A stretch of 64,000 nucleotides of DNA from Mycolicibacterium tusciae (GCF_002086795.1 NZ_MVIM01000010.1:62001-126000); one strand, 5' to 3'. Numbered from the stretch's first letter, positions 43,399 to 52,690 are shown. Numbers and translations: made by a program. The notes: generated by a model from the sequence alone, not told the origin.

Positions 43399-44346
43399 CT
43401 AGCGGCGAAGCGCCGCCTCGACCTCCGACGCCCCGGCCTGCGCCGCGAGTTCACGGTGTCGCTGCGACACCGCGGCCCCGCCCGCGCGCAGCAGGTCGAC
43501 CACGCCGGCGACGGCGGCGGCCCGGTACGCGTTGAACGCGGCACCGACGGCCCACCACGCGAGCAGCGCGTCCAGGCCGCGCACCGGATCGGCACCGAGC
43601 TCGACCATCGCGGCCACGGTGGCGGGAAGAACCTTGCGTGCGGCGAGTTCGATCGGCTGCGTGCCGCTCGGCAATGGCGCGTTGACCGACGCGCCCGCAC
43701 GCGTTAAGGCGCGCACGATCTCCGGGTTGACGTTGTCTGCCGAGTCGCTGACCACGTGCAGCGGGGTGGCCCCCTCGGAATCGACGAGGCCCGGATCGAC
43801 ACCGTGCGCGAGGGCGTGGTGGAGCGCCACGGCGCGTCCGCATCGCACGATCTCATGGAGAATCGTGGTGAATTTGTCGCCCCGAGCGGACAATTCGATA
43901 CGGCGGCCGGGATCGGCATCGGCGTCGATGAGGGCAACCGAGATGCCGGAGGCGAGCGAGCGCAGCGAGTACCACAGTGGGGTGGCTCCGCACGGGTCGA
44001 CGGGGTCGGGATCCGCACCCATCGCCAGGAGTTCGATGACCCCGGTGTCACCGCGTTGCGCGCGCTCGAACAGGTCCAGGTCGCTGCGCGCCAATGGGTC
44101 GGTCCACGCGGGACGACCGGCCCCGAGCGCGTCGAGCACCGTCAGCGCGCCGGCGCGTCGGGAACCGAGGTCGAACCACGGCCACGGTCCCATTCCTTTG
44201 AGGATGAAATCGCGCTCCGGGATGCGGTGTTCTTCGGTGATGGTTCTGCCGAAATCCTCGTACGCCGAGGCGAACGTCAGATCGTCGCCGTCGCGCGAAA
44301 CCGTGACCTCCACGGGCCCTTCTCGGTAGCGCGCGATTTCGGTCAC
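43399..44346 (-). CDS. Ankyrin-repeat protein
   Basis: 315 residues. The first 95 residues are a distinct domain (EVTVSRDGDDLTFASAYED, GPWPWFDLG); the rest holds about five ankyrin-like repeats with text such as GATPLWYSL, TTILHEIVRCG, GATPLHVVSD and GTQPIELAA. Such proteins bind partners. It lies just upstream of the SGNH hydrolase in the same direction, so the two may be linked. Confidence 0.85.
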   Translation of the reverse strand: MTEIARYREGPVEVTVSRDGDDLTFASAYEDFGRTITEEHRIPERDFILKGMGPWPWFDLGSRRAGALTVLDALGAGRPAWTDPLARSDLDLFERAQRGDTGVIELLAMGADPDPVDPCGATPLWYSLRSLASGISVALIDADADPGRRIELSARGDKFTTILHEIVRCGRAVALHHALAHGVDPGLVDSEGATPLHVVSDSADNVNPEIVRALTRAGASVNAPLPSGTQPIELAARKVLPATVAAMVELGADPVRGLDALLAWWAVGAAFNAYRAAAVAGVVDLLRAGGAAVSQRHRELAAQAGASEVEAALRR

Positions 44347-44371
44347 AAGAGACGCATTGTCGCAAAATGAC

Positions 44372-44399
44372 GGAGGGGCACCCGATGGGATGCCCCTCC
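44372..44399 (-). terminator. Hairpin terminator of the small secreted protein gene
   Basis: Arms GGAGGGGCA (44372-44380) and TGCCCCTCC (44391-44399), 9 bp perfect, with a 10-base loop. Read on the minus strand it begins 15 bases after the 44414 stop and is followed by CATTTTG, a short U-rich tail. Confidence 0.8.
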
Positions 44400-44413
44400 T
44401 GGTGGTCTACGGG

Positions 44414-44722
44414 TTACTTCACGTCGACGTAGACGATGTTGTCTTGCACGGTGGAGTAGTTGGTGTTGCTACCGTAAACCGCTTGACCTGCGTTGATGTG
44501 TGTGTAGCTCTGGCCTGGGCGAACCGCGACCACCTCGGCCTGGTCCAGCGGGCTGTTGCCGAGGCGATTCACGATCACGGTGTAACCCTGCGACCGTAGT
44601 TGCCCGATGGTCTGTACTGCATTGTCCGAGCCGCTGGGTGCGGCTGCGGCCGGAGCCGCCAATCCGATGATCGCGGCGGCGAACCCGCCGACGACTGCGG
44701 TGGCAAATCCAATCCTGTTCAC
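44414..44722 (-). CDS. Small secreted protein
   Basis: 102 residues. Signal peptide at residues 1-28 (hydrophobic core TAVVGGFAAAIIGLAA, cleavage at AAA-AP). The mature domain (AVQTIGQLRSQGYTVIVNR ... VYVDVK) is a common mycobacterial small secreted type of about 70 residues, with no cysteines and no known role. A hairpin terminator follows. Confidence 0.85.
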   Translation of the reverse strand: MNRIGFATAVVGGFAAAIIGLAAPAAAAPSGSDNAVQTIGQLRSQGYTVIVNRLGNSPLDQAEVVAVRPGQSYTHINAGQAVYGSNTNYSTVQDNIVYVDVK

Positions 44723-44842
44723 GACACTGCCTTCTTTCTTGCTTTGCGAGTTCCTCAGGTGAACTCTGAATGCTTAAACCGGCAGTTCAGCTGTTTAATT
44801 CCGCTGGCAGAATTTGATCCGTGGTTGGCAGAATCGCCTATG

Positions 44843-44859
44843 CGTCAACAATATTGACG
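44843..44859. repeat. Short inverted repeat after the DUF2993-like gene
   Basis: CGTCAA, five bases, TTGACG, six bases beyond the stop of the minus-strand gene ending at 44865. It may be a weak terminator or a regulator site for the 44722 gene. The surrounding 140 bases are AT-richer than average and hold two copies of TGGCAGAAT. Confidence 0.35.
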
Positions 44860-44864
44860 AGTAG

Positions 44865-45683
44865 CTAGAGAAGGCGCGTCAATCTCGTGAGGTTGAGTGG
44901 TACCCCGGCAACGCTGAGCTGACCGAGAATGTCCTCGAGTCGCGAGCGCGGCATATCCATCTGCCATTCCGACACCGACGCCGACAGGCACACCGCATCG
45001 GGGGCGAAGCGGATGCCGGTGAGCCGCAAACCGTGCGGCAGTTCGGGCAGGTGCACCGGATAGGCCGGTGTCTTGGCCGGCAGCGCCACCCGAGAACGCC
45101 GGACGACGAGGACGCGCGGGCGAAGCCATAGGGTCGAACCGTCAAGGCGCGCGTCGATCTCGAGGTGTCCCAGCATCGGGCGGCGAGCCATTCGCAGCCG
45201 CGCGATGCCGTCGCTGCCGACCTCACCGGACAGCCGCGGTGCCGCCCAGCGGAACAGATCGTGCAGGGCCGACGTGGGCACCTCCAGCGTCAGGTCGACA
45301 GGAGCGGCCACCATGACCGGCGGCGCGGTCGGCCGCATGTGCACGTTGTGCAACACCGCCGTCGCATTGTGGAACGTCTGGTCCCCCCAGCGGATGTCAC
45401 GCACAGCGATGCGGACGTCGTTGAGTTGTCCCACGGCGAGGCCGCGTACGTCGAGCCGGGAGTCGAATTCCGTGACCGTCACCGTGAGCACACCGTCGTC
45501 GAGTCGCAGGGCGAGCCGGCGGCCCACCACCAGCCTGCGCACCGTCGTGAACAGCGTCCGGTACGCCATCGCCGCGCCGCTGCTGACCGGGCCCGTCGCG
45601 GCCGACGACCACAGTGACGTCAGCATGTCGATCGGCCGGAACGGATCGAAGCGGCGTAGGGGACCCGTCATGTCATCCAGCAT
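44865..45683 (-). CDS. DUF2993 (LmeA-like) family protein
   Basis: 272 residues; an ATG at 45671 is an alternative start. Beta-rich text throughout (DGVLTVTVTEFDSRLDVRGL, VDLTLEVPTSALHDLF, IARLRMARRPMLGHLEID) resembles DUF2993 proteins such as mycobacterial LmeA, which bind phospholipid in the periplasm. No clear signal peptide, so it may be cytoplasmic. Function not certain. Confidence 0.65.
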   Translation of the reverse strand: MLDDMTGPLRRFDPFRPIDMLTSLWSSAATGPVSSGAAMAYRTLFTTVRRLVVGRRLALRLDDGVLTVTVTEFDSRLDVRGLAVGQLNDVRIAVRDIRWGDQTFHNATAVLHNVHMRPTAPPVMVAAPVDLTLEVPTSALHDLFRWAAPRLSGEVGSDGIARLRMARRPMLGHLEIDARLDGSTLWLRPRVLVVRRSRVALPAKTPAYPVHLPELPHGLRLTGIRFAPDAVCLSASVSEWQMDMPRSRLEDILGQLSVAGVPLNLTRLTRLL

Positions 45684-45781
45684 CCGCTATCCGTGCCGCG
45701 AAACGAAGGGGACGCGGGGTGAATCATGATCGGCAACAGGGGACTAGGGGGCCGTGACCTCGTTCCGTAAGGTGGGAACCG

Positions 45782-47095
45782 ATGACTTCAGTGGTGATAG
45801 TCGGCAGTGGATTCACCGGCTTCGAATGCGCGCGTCAGCTGGCGCGAAAGATGCGTAGACAAACCGGGGCCTCGGTCGACATCACGATCATCTCGCCCGT
45901 CGATTACATGCTCTACACGCCACTGCTGCCGGATGTGGCAGGTGGACTCGTCGATGCCCGCTTCGTCGCCATACCGCTCGCCAACGCGCTGCGCGGCGTG
46001 CAGGCGATCCGGGGCAGGGTCGACGAAGTCGACTTCGAGGGACGGACGGTGACGTACACCGACCCCGAGGAGCGCGTGCGCAGCCTGGCGTGGGACCGGT
46101 TGGTGCTGACGCCGGGCTCGGTCACCCGGCTGTTCGACATCCCGGGGCTGGCCGAGCACGCGCGCGGTCTCAAGTCGACGGCAGAGGCGCTGTATCTGCG
46201 CGACCACGTGCTGGAACAACTGGAACTGGCCGACGTCGACGACGACGCCGGCCGGGCCGAGGCGCGACGGACGGTCGTGGTGGTCGGCGCGTCGTACTCG
46301 GGTACCGAGCTGGCCGTACAGCTGCGAGCTCTTGCCGATTCGGCCGCGAAACAGATGGGGTTCGACCCGTCCGCGGTGAAGTTCGTCCTGCTGGACCTGG
46401 CCGAGCAGGTCATGCCCGAAGTGGGCGAGAAGCTCGGCGCGGCGGCGCAGCGGGTGCTCAAAGCGCGCGGCATCGACGTGCGGCTCGGTGTCACGCTCTC
46501 CGAAGTCCACGCCGAACACGTTGTGCTCAGTGATGACTCGCTGATCCGCACCCACACCGTCGCATGGGTGACAGGAGTCACCGGTGCGCCGTTGATCGAG
46601 AAGCTCGGGCTGCCGACCGAACATGGTCGTCTGAAAGTCACCACCGAGCTGCAGGTTCCCGGCCACCCCGACGTGTTCGGGGCGGGCGATGCGGCAGCGG
46701 TCCCGGACGTCACGCAGCCGGGCAAGATCACCCCGCCGACCGCGCAACATGCCACTCGGCAGGGAAAAGCGTTGGCCCGCAACGTGGCAGCGAGTCTGGG
46801 CTATGGGAAAGCCAAGCCATACAAGCATCGAAACATGGGCCTTGTGGTCGACCTCGGACCGCGCTACGCCGTCGCCAACCCACTCAACGTGCAGTTGTCC
46901 GGCTTCCCGGCCAAGGTGGTGACCCGCGTGTACCACATCTACGCGATCCCGCGATCTGTCAATCGGTGGGCGGTATCGCTGGCATATCTGACGGATGTGT
47001 TCTTCGACAGGTCCGTCGTGTCCTTCGGGCTCTCGACGCAGGAGGATGCGCGGTTCTCCACCAGCGAGGGCATCCCGATGCCCAAACCGGACTGA
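45782..47095 (+). CDS. NDH-2-like FAD/NAD(P)-dependent oxidoreductase
   Basis: 437 residues. Two dinucleotide folds: VVIVGSGFTGFECARQL (FAD) and TVVVVGASYSGTELAVQL (NAD), the FAD-pyrophosphate motif PDVFGAGDAAAVP, and a C-terminal segment (VTRVYHIYAIPRSVNRW) that could be a membrane-attaching helix, as in type II NADH dehydrogenases. It resembles mycobacterial Rv1812c-type dehydrogenases. It may move electrons from NADH to menaquinone. Confidence 0.85.
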   Translation: MTSVVIVGSGFTGFECARQLARKMRRQTGASVDITIISPVDYMLYTPLLPDVAGGLVDARFVAIPLANALRGVQAIRGRVDEVDFEGRTVTYTDPEERVRSLAWDRLVLTPGSVTRLFDIPGLAEHARGLKSTAEALYLRDHVLEQLELADVDDDAGRAEARRTVVVVGASYSGTELAVQLRALADSAAKQMGFDPSAVKFVLLDLAEQVMPEVGEKLGAAAQRVLKARGIDVRLGVTLSEVHAEHVVLSDDSLIRTHTVAWVTGVTGAPLIEKLGLPTEHGRLKVTTELQVPGHPDVFGAGDAAAVPDVTQPGKITPPTAQHATRQGKALARNVAASLGYGKAKPYKHRNMGLVVDLGPRYAVANPLNVQLSGFPAKVVTRVYHIYAIPRSVNRWAVSLAYLTDVFFDRSVVSFGLSTQEDARFSTSEGIPMPKPD

Positions 47096-47128
47096 TTGGA
47101 ATCGCCCGGAGCGGGAACGTTAACCGGT

Positions 47129-47320
47129 ATGGCTACATATCGCGTTTTGAACCCCAAGGGTGACGTTGTCGACACGAAGGACATCGAGAGCGCCGACGAC
47201 GCACACGCGTGGTTCGTCGACCAGAAGGCCGAGCCGGAACTCGGATGGCGCATGGAGGTCAAGTCCGATGACGGTGACTGGGCGTTCTTCGACAGCAGCG
47301 AGGGTGACCGCAAATACTGA
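47129..47320 (+). CDS. Small conserved hypothetical protein
   Basis: 63 residues from ATG 47129. A compact alpha+beta unit (TYRVLNPKGDVVDTKDIES, DDAHAWFVDQKAEPELGWRMEV, WAFFDSSEG). No signal peptide. It lies 33 bases after the flavoprotein and 29 bases before the Nudix gene, on the same strand. Function unknown. Confidence 0.75.
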   Translation: MATYRVLNPKGDVVDTKDIESADDAHAWFVDQKAEPELGWRMEVKSDDGDWAFFDSSEGDRKY

Positions 47321-47349
47321 CTGGCGCGAGTACTCACTAGGCTTGAGCG

Positions 47350-47835
47350 GTGCCCAAACTCAGTGCGGGGCTGCTGCTCTACCGCGTCGTCGACGGTGAA
47401 CTCGAAGTGCTGATCGGCCATCCCGGTGGGCCCTTCTGGGTGCACAAGGACGATGGTGCGTGGTCGATACCGAAGGGGGAGTACACCGAGGACGAAGACC
47501 CGTGGGCGGTCGCACAGCGGGAGTTCTCCGAGGAGCTGGGCAAGCGGGCACCCGAAGGCCCGCGCATCGACTTCGAACCGGTGAGACAGCCCAGCGGCAA
47601 GGTGATCACCGCGTTCGCCGTCCGCGGCGACCTCGAGCTCGAAGGCACGTTCTCCAACACCTTTGAACTGGAGTGGCCAAAGGGTTCGGGCAAGATCAGG
47701 GAGTTTCCCGAAATCGACCGGGTGGGTTGGTTTCCCGTGGCGCAGGCTCGGTCGAAGCTGCTGAAGGGTCAGCGGCCGCTGCTCGACCGTCTGGTTTCGG
47801 TGCTCGAAGGCGACGAACCGGCCGCGTCTCGATAG
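47350..47835 (+). CDS. Nudix hydrolase
   Basis: 161 residues from GTG 47350. The Nudix box runs from GEYTEDE (residues 43-49) to REFSEELG (57-64). The N-terminal GLLLYRVVDGELEVLIGHPGGPFW is typical of small actinobacterial Nudix proteins acting on nucleotide sugars or dinucleotides. The last 140 bases are antisense-overlapped by the gene at 47696. Confidence 0.92.
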   Translation: MPKLSAGLLLYRVVDGELEVLIGHPGGPFWVHKDDGAWSIPKGEYTEDEDPWAVAQREFSEELGKRAPEGPRIDFEPVRQPSGKVITAFAVRGDLELEGTFSNTFELEWPKGSGKIREFPEIDRVGWFPVAQARSKLLKGQRPLLDRLVSVLEGDEPAASR

Positions 47836-48256
47836 CGTTGATGGTCAACGCACGGCCGTGAATTCGCCACCCGGCCGGCGTCCGTAGGTATTCGTCGTCG
47901 TAGCGCAGATGCCATACGAGGTCGGTGATTTGGTCTCCGGCGACCGTCCAGTGGTGCGCGATGCAGGTGATCCGGCCCAGCGCGTAGTCGGCGCGGTCGC
48001 CAGGCGCGTACACCTCGCCGACGATCGCGTGCTCGGTGCGGGTCACGGTGGCTAGCGCCGCCATCGCGGACCGCACACCGTCGCGGCCATGGTGGCTGCG
48101 TACCGGCTCCAACGAGCGGGGTGGATCAGGTAGCCGCAGTTCGGCTGTGCGCGTGAACAATTCGACCACGTCATCGAAGCGTCGGTCGTCGACCGCTGAT
48201 GCGTAGAGATGCACCAGGTCGGCGAGCGCGAGTCGGTCGGAAGTGGTCAGGTTCAT
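47696..48256 (-). CDS. SnoaL/NTF2-like protein with a 3' antisense overlap
   Basis: 186 residues from ATG 48256. The first 141 residues form an NTF2-like domain (LADLVHLYASAVDDRRFDDVVELF, TPAGWRIHGRALTI). The last 45 residues (basic, Pro/Ala-rich) are encoded opposite the 3' end of the Nudix gene, and the folded domain ends exactly where the overlap begins. Its start overlaps the kinase stop (ATGA), so it is coupled to the kinase. Confidence 0.75.
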   Translation of the reverse strand: MNLTTSDRLALADLVHLYASAVDDRRFDDVVELFTRTAELRLPDPPRSLEPVRSHHGRDGVRSAMAALATVTRTEHAIVGEVYAPGDRADYALGRITCIAHHWTVAGDQITDLVWHLRYDDEYLRTPAGWRIHGRALTINAIETRPVRRLRAPKPDGRAAAADPSAASTEPAPRETNPPGRFRETP

Positions 48257-49701
48257 GGCAGCGGAGGCAGACCGTTGCTCTCCCGGATGTCCATCCGGCA
48301 TTCACGACGGGTCTGCCCGGTCTGTTGCATGCACAGTCGCACCGGGTTCTCCTCGGCGTACGGAAGCGGTTCCTCGGTCGGCTCGGTGGTGACCGTGGGA
48401 CTCGGGACGTCGCCCTCGGTGAGTGACCAGACAGAGTCGCCGGTGGGCTGCAGGGTCGAGCAGTACACAGTGGAGCCGTCGGCCGTCGTGGCAGTGCTGC
48501 CGACGGGAGAGCAGTTCGCGCCGACGACCGCGGCGGCCGGTGCAGGCGTGATGGTGGCCGTGGTGGTCTGCGTCGGGGACGGCGTCGTTGCCGTGGGTGA
48601 CGATCGCGGCTCCGGCGGTGGGGGCAGTGGCGCGGACGTAGGCCTGGTGAGCGTCGGTGAGGTGCTGGTCGCAGCGGATGCCGGGCGGTCTTCGTTGTCG
48701 GCGCGCCCGGCCTCGAACACAGCCACCACGATCGCTGCGAGCAGCAGCACCGCCAGGATGGCCGGGACGATGATCCCGGCGCGCATCAGAGGGCGTCGGG
48801 GCGCTTTCGTGGGCGTCGGCACCGGGGCGGCGAGGCTGGTGCCCACATCGGCCGGTGTGTCCGACCCGAGTTGATGGGCGAGCGCACGCGCGAAATCGGC
48901 GCACCGCTCGAAGCGGTCGGCCGGGGACTTCGCCAGCGCCTTGGCGAGCACCGGATCCAGCCCGGCCAGCTCCGGGCGCTGATCGCCGATCGCGGGCGGC
49001 GTCGCCGACAGGTGCTGGCTGATGACGACAGCGGGATTCGAATGCTGGAACGGTGGCCTACCGCTCAGCAGGTGAAATGCGGTGGCTGCCAACGCATATT
49101 GGTCGGCCCGGCCATCGAGACGCTCACCCATCAACTGCTCGGGTGCGGCGTAGGACACGGTGCCGACCGTCATGTTGGTCGCCGTTAAGCCGCTGATGTC
49201 GTTCGTCCAGCGGGCGATTCCGAAGTCCGCCAGCAGAATCCGTTGATCGCTGCCCTCGGGATTGGCGAGCAGAATGTTGGCGGGTTTCACGTCGCGGTGC
49301 AGCAGGTTGCGCTGATGGGCGTAGTCCAGGGCGTCGGCCACGGCGGAGATGATCTCGGCGACTTCGCCTCTGGGCATCCCGTCGGGATGGCTCTGACGCA
49401 GCAGGCATGCCGCATCGGTGCCCTCGACATAGTCCATCGAGATCCAGAGCTGGCCTTCGAACTCGCCGCGGTCGTGCACGCCGACGATGTGTGGATGCCA
49501 AAGCGTGGCGGCGATGTCGGCCTCGCGGTCGAACCGTTCCCGGTACTCACCGTCAGCGGACACCGACGCGGGCAGCACCTTCAGCGCGTCGCGGCGCGGC
49601 AGCCGCGGATGCTGCGCGAGGTAGACCTCGCCCATACCGCCGGCACCGAGCAGTCGCACGATGGTGTAACCGGCGAACGTCGCGCCATCGGCCACCGGCA
49701 T
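48253..49701 (-). CDS. Membrane-anchored Ser/Thr protein kinase
   Basis: 482 residues. The kinase domain (about 10-275) has the glycine loop LGAGGMGEVY, Lys41 in ALKVL, HRDVKPAN (135-142), DFG (159-161) and GTVSYAAPEQ. A membrane helix (about 306-330, IIVPAILAVLLLAAIVV) is followed by a Pro/Thr-rich linker and an extracellular part with four cysteines, which could form two disulphides as in sensor domains of PknF/PknH-like kinases. The ligand is unknown. Confidence 0.93.
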   Translation of the reverse strand: MPVADGATFAGYTIVRLLGAGGMGEVYLAQHPRLPRRDALKVLPASVSADGEYRERFDREADIAATLWHPHIVGVHDRGEFEGQLWISMDYVEGTDAACLLRQSHPDGMPRGEVAEIISAVADALDYAHQRNLLHRDVKPANILLANPEGSDQRILLADFGIARWTNDISGLTATNMTVGTVSYAAPEQLMGERLDGRADQYALAATAFHLLSGRPPFQHSNPAVVISQHLSATPPAIGDQRPELAGLDPVLAKALAKSPADRFERCADFARALAHQLGSDTPADVGTSLAAPVPTPTKAPRRPLMRAGIIVPAILAVLLLAAIVVAVFEAGRADNEDRPASAATSTSPTLTRPTSAPLPPPPEPRSSPTATTPSPTQTTTATITPAPAAAVVGANCSPVGSTATTADGSTVYCSTLQPTGDSVWSLTEGDVPSPTVTTEPTEEPLPYAEENPVRLCMQQTGQTRRECRMDIRESNGLPPLP

Positions 49702-49723
49702 GGGCGAATAGTACGAGATATCG

Positions 49724-50830
49724 CTAGAGGTCGAGTGTGAGATGCGACCCGTCGGCGGCCCGGGATATGCAGATCAACATCATCTGGTTCTCGTGTTCGG
49801 GGTCCGTGAGCAAGGTGTCGCGGTGGTCGACGGTTCCGTCGAGGACGCGCGTGCGGCACGTCCCGCAGAACCCCTGCTGGCAGGAGTACGGGGCGTCGAC
49901 ATCGGCGCGCTTCAGCGCTGCGAGCAGGGTCTCGTCGGCGGCCACGCGGATCTGTCGTCCGGTCGACGCGACCGTGACGTCGAACTCTCTGCCATCGACC
50001 ACCGGCGGCGCGGCGAACCGCTCGAAGTGCAGTTCGACCTTGTCGCGGCCGGCCAGTTCGGACCGGATCGCGGTGAGCATGGGGGCGGGTCCGCACGCGT
50101 ATACCGCGGTGCCGTCCGGGCAGTCGCCGAGCAGATCCGACGCCGAGGGCAGCCCGCCGTCATCGTCGGTGTGGATGCGGACCTTGGGTCCGAAATTGGC
50201 GACGTCGTCGAGGAACGGCATGCTGTCGCGGCTGCGTCCGGCATAGACCATGGACCAGTCGACACCGAGGCGCTGCGCCACAGCCAGCATCGGCAGGATC
50301 GGCGTGATCCCGATACCGCCTGCGATGAAACGGAATTGCCGTGTCGGCGAGCCGTAACCCGGCACGGTCAGGGGGAACGCGTTACGGGGACCCTGCGTCG
50401 TCGCGGTCGCACCGACCTCGAGAGCGTCATGCACCTCGATCGAGCCTCCGCCACCGTCAGGAATCCTGCGCACCGCAATGCGGTACACGTCGGTGCGGTC
50501 GGGATCTCCGCACAGCGAGTACTGGCGCAGCCGTCCGCTGGGCAGGCCGACATCGATATGGGCACCGGGATGCCAACGGGGTAGCGACCCGGCGTCCGCG
50601 GCGGCGAACGTCAGTGCCACCACGTTCTCGTCGTGTGCCACCGTCTGCCTGTCGACCACGCGCAACAATCGCGTGCGGTCGGATGCTTCCGGCAGCCTGA
50701 CCCGTCGGGTGACTCCGGACAGCGCATCCATCCCGGAGATGACCGCACCGGCGACGCCCATCATGACGTCACGGCGCCCCGGCCGCAGGGGGTTGGTCGG
50801 CAGCTGCCGGTAGCGCTCGCGCAGCCCCAT
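49724..50830 (-). CDS. Ferredoxin-type NAD(P)H oxidoreductase (PDR/KshB-like)
   Basis: 368 residues from ATG 50830. FAD-binding text RQYSLCGDP, NAD-binding GGIGITPILPM and CGPAPML, and a C-terminal plant-type [2Fe-2S] domain with CQQGFCGTC plus a later Cys (LICISR). Such reductases feed Rieske oxygenases (KshB, HsaB). It is the only such reductase in the window, although 10 kb from the nearest Rieske gene. It shares one base with the upstream gene and is coupled to it. Confidence 0.9.
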   Translation of the reverse strand: MGLRERYRQLPTNPLRPGRRDVMMGVAGAVISGMDALSGVTRRVRLPEASDRTRLLRVVDRQTVAHDENVVALTFAAADAGSLPRWHPGAHIDVGLPSGRLRQYSLCGDPDRTDVYRIAVRRIPDGGGGSIEVHDALEVGATATTQGPRNAFPLTVPGYGSPTRQFRFIAGGIGITPILPMLAVAQRLGVDWSMVYAGRSRDSMPFLDDVANFGPKVRIHTDDDGGLPSASDLLGDCPDGTAVYACGPAPMLTAIRSELAGRDKVELHFERFAAPPVVDGREFDVTVASTGRQIRVAADETLLAALKRADVDAPYSCQQGFCGTCRTRVLDGTVDHRDTLLTDPEHENQMMLICISRAADGSHLTLDL

Positions 50831-51723
50831 CACAGGTGCGCTGCGCGGGCCGCGGGAGAGGAGGCCAGATAGGCGACCGCCTGCGCGGTGGAGCCCATCT
50901 CCTCCGGTGAGTACGCGCGTCGGAAGTAGGTCAGCGTCTGCGAGCCGAACAGCACGCGGAACTTGGGCAGCAGCCCGAGTTCGGAGTCGCGCATCCGCAG
51001 GCGCTGCATCTTCCACCACGACATGTCGTTGGCGGGATCGGACTTGAACAGGTACCACGTACCGCGCTGGAAGAACGCGAAGATCGCCGACGCGGACAGT
51101 GCCATGGCCCTGATACGGGCGGGGTAGCTGTCGTGGAAGTACACCGCCACGTCGTGCGCGACACTGCGATGCTCGACCTCCTCGCTGCCGTGCCACCGGA
51201 ACAGGTCGACCATCGTCGGGTCGGCCCGGTGCTCGTCCCAGGTGGAGTTGAGCGCGAAGTCGCCGAGCACGGCGGTGTAGTGCTCGATGGCGGCGATGAT
51301 CCAAAGACGCTCACAGAGATTGCTCAGCCGACGCTTCGGATTCGTGGAAGTCGTTGGTGCCAAGACCTTTCCGAACAGATACTCGACCATCTCGAGGATC
51401 GGCGCGGGGTCTACGCCGTTGCCGACGAGGAAGTCGCGGATCACGTCGTCGTGGGCGGCGGCATGCGTGGCTTCTTGGCCGATGAAACCGCGGATGTCCT
51501 CGGCGAGCTTGGGATCCTTGACCAACGGCAGCGCCTCGTTGAACGTCTCGACGAACCAATGTTCGGCGGAGGGCAGCACGACGTTGAAGAGGTTGATCAT
51601 GGTGGACGCGACCGGGTGAGCGGGGATCCACTCCAGCGGGACCTCCGCGAGGTCGAACCGCACCTTGCGGGCCTGGATCTGTACCGGTCCCGGGTCGATC
51701 TCCCGAGCAGGCAACGTTGCCAT
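50830..51723 (-). CDS. PF10118-type predicted metal-dependent hydrolase (diiron-like)
   Basis: 297 residues from ATG 51723 (GAAGGAG upstream). Helical, with the metal-ligand pattern GQEATHAAAH, EHYTAV and EEVEHRSVAHD, similar to ferritin-like diiron oxidases. The family is annotated only as a predicted metal-dependent hydrolase, but its ligands suggest an oxygenase or desaturase. The coupled ferredoxin reductase supports a redox role. Confidence 0.82.
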   Translation of the reverse strand: MATLPAREIDPGPVQIQARKVRFDLAEVPLEWIPAHPVASTMINLFNVVLPSAEHWFVETFNEALPLVKDPKLAEDIRGFIGQEATHAAAHDDVIRDFLVGNGVDPAPILEMVEYLFGKVLAPTTSTNPKRRLSNLCERLWIIAAIEHYTAVLGDFALNSTWDEHRADPTMVDLFRWHGSEEVEHRSVAHDVAVYFHDSYPARIRAMALSASAIFAFFQRGTWYLFKSDPANDMSWWKMQRLRMRDSELGLLPKFRVLFGSQTLTYFRRAYSPEEMGSTAQAVAYLASSPAARAAHL

Positions 51724-51844
51724 GGCGGACTCCTTCACGAGAAGGTGGTGCATGGGAGCTTACCGGAAGTAGGTGGGAACGCCGGTATCGGGTTCTTGGC
51801 GGATTTCGAGTTTCAAGCGCCCGTCTGCGGTCAATAAGAGCGCT

Positions 51845-52690
51845 ATGGCGGTGCTCGGCGACGTATTGAACTGGACCCGGCACCAGGTTGTCTCCCGGGT
51901 GCCCAGGGCCGACCTGGACCAACGCGATCCCGACTACATCCGCGAACAGCTGCCCGGGCTGTGGCTGCTGGCGTCGTTGTACTTTCGTGCCGACGTCCGC
52001 GGTCTGGACCGGATTCCGGCTGACGGCCCCGTGCTGATGGTCGGCAACCACAGCGGCGGCAACCTCCCGCCGGACACGTTCGTCTTCACGCTGGCGTTCT
52101 GTTCGTACTTCGGTGTCGAGCGACCGTTTTATCAACTCGCCCACAACCTCGTCGTGTCGATGCCGGGACTCGGCTCGCTGCGCAAGTTCGGCACGGTGGC
52201 GGCCAACCACGAAAACGCCGAGTTGGCTTTGAAGTCCGGCGCCGCGCTGCTCGTGTACCCCGGCGGTGATTATGAAGTCTTCCGGCCGTCGTGGCAGCGG
52301 CACGAGGTGGATTTCGGGGGGCGCAAGGGCTACGTCAAGCTCGCCCGTGAGGCCGGGGTCCCGATCGTGCCGATCGCAAGCGTTGGCGGACAGGAGGCGG
52401 CGCTGTTCCTCGACCGTGGGCAGTGGCTGGCCAAGCTGCTGATGGTCGACAAGATGGCCCGGTTGAAGAGCGTCCCCATTCTGCTGGCGCCGCCATGGGG
52501 TCTGACGGTCAGCGACATGGTGCCGCGGTTGCCCCTGCCGACGAAGATCGCCATCGAGGTGCAGGACCCGATCGAGCCCGACGACATCGCTGGCAGCGAC
52601 GACGACGTCGTGCACGAAAAGGTGGAGGCCGCGCTGCAGGCCGGGGTGGACAGGCTCGCGGCCGAACGACGATTCCCGGTGCTGGGCTGA
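51845..52690 (+). CDS. PlsC-like lysophospholipid acyltransferase
   Basis: 281 residues from ATG 51845 (the in-frame upstream start is not supported). The acyltransferase motif appears as VGNHSGGNLPPD (a variant of H-x4-D), with YPGGDYEVFRP for the second block and VPIVPIASVGGQE for the fourth. Adjacent to the SRPBCC gene, which starts inside its stop. It would move an acyl chain to a lysophospholipid or glycolipid at the membrane. Confidence 0.87.
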   Translation: MAVLGDVLNWTRHQVVSRVPRADLDQRDPDYIREQLPGLWLLASLYFRADVRGLDRIPADGPVLMVGNHSGGNLPPDTFVFTLAFCSYFGVERPFYQLAHNLVVSMPGLGSLRKFGTVAANHENAELALKSGAALLVYPGGDYEVFRPSWQRHEVDFGGRKGYVKLAREAGVPIVPIASVGGQEAALFLDRGQWLAKLLMVDKMARLKSVPILLAPPWGLTVSDMVPRLPLPTKIAIEVQDPIEPDDIAGSDDDVVHEKVEAALQAGVDRLAAERRFPVLG

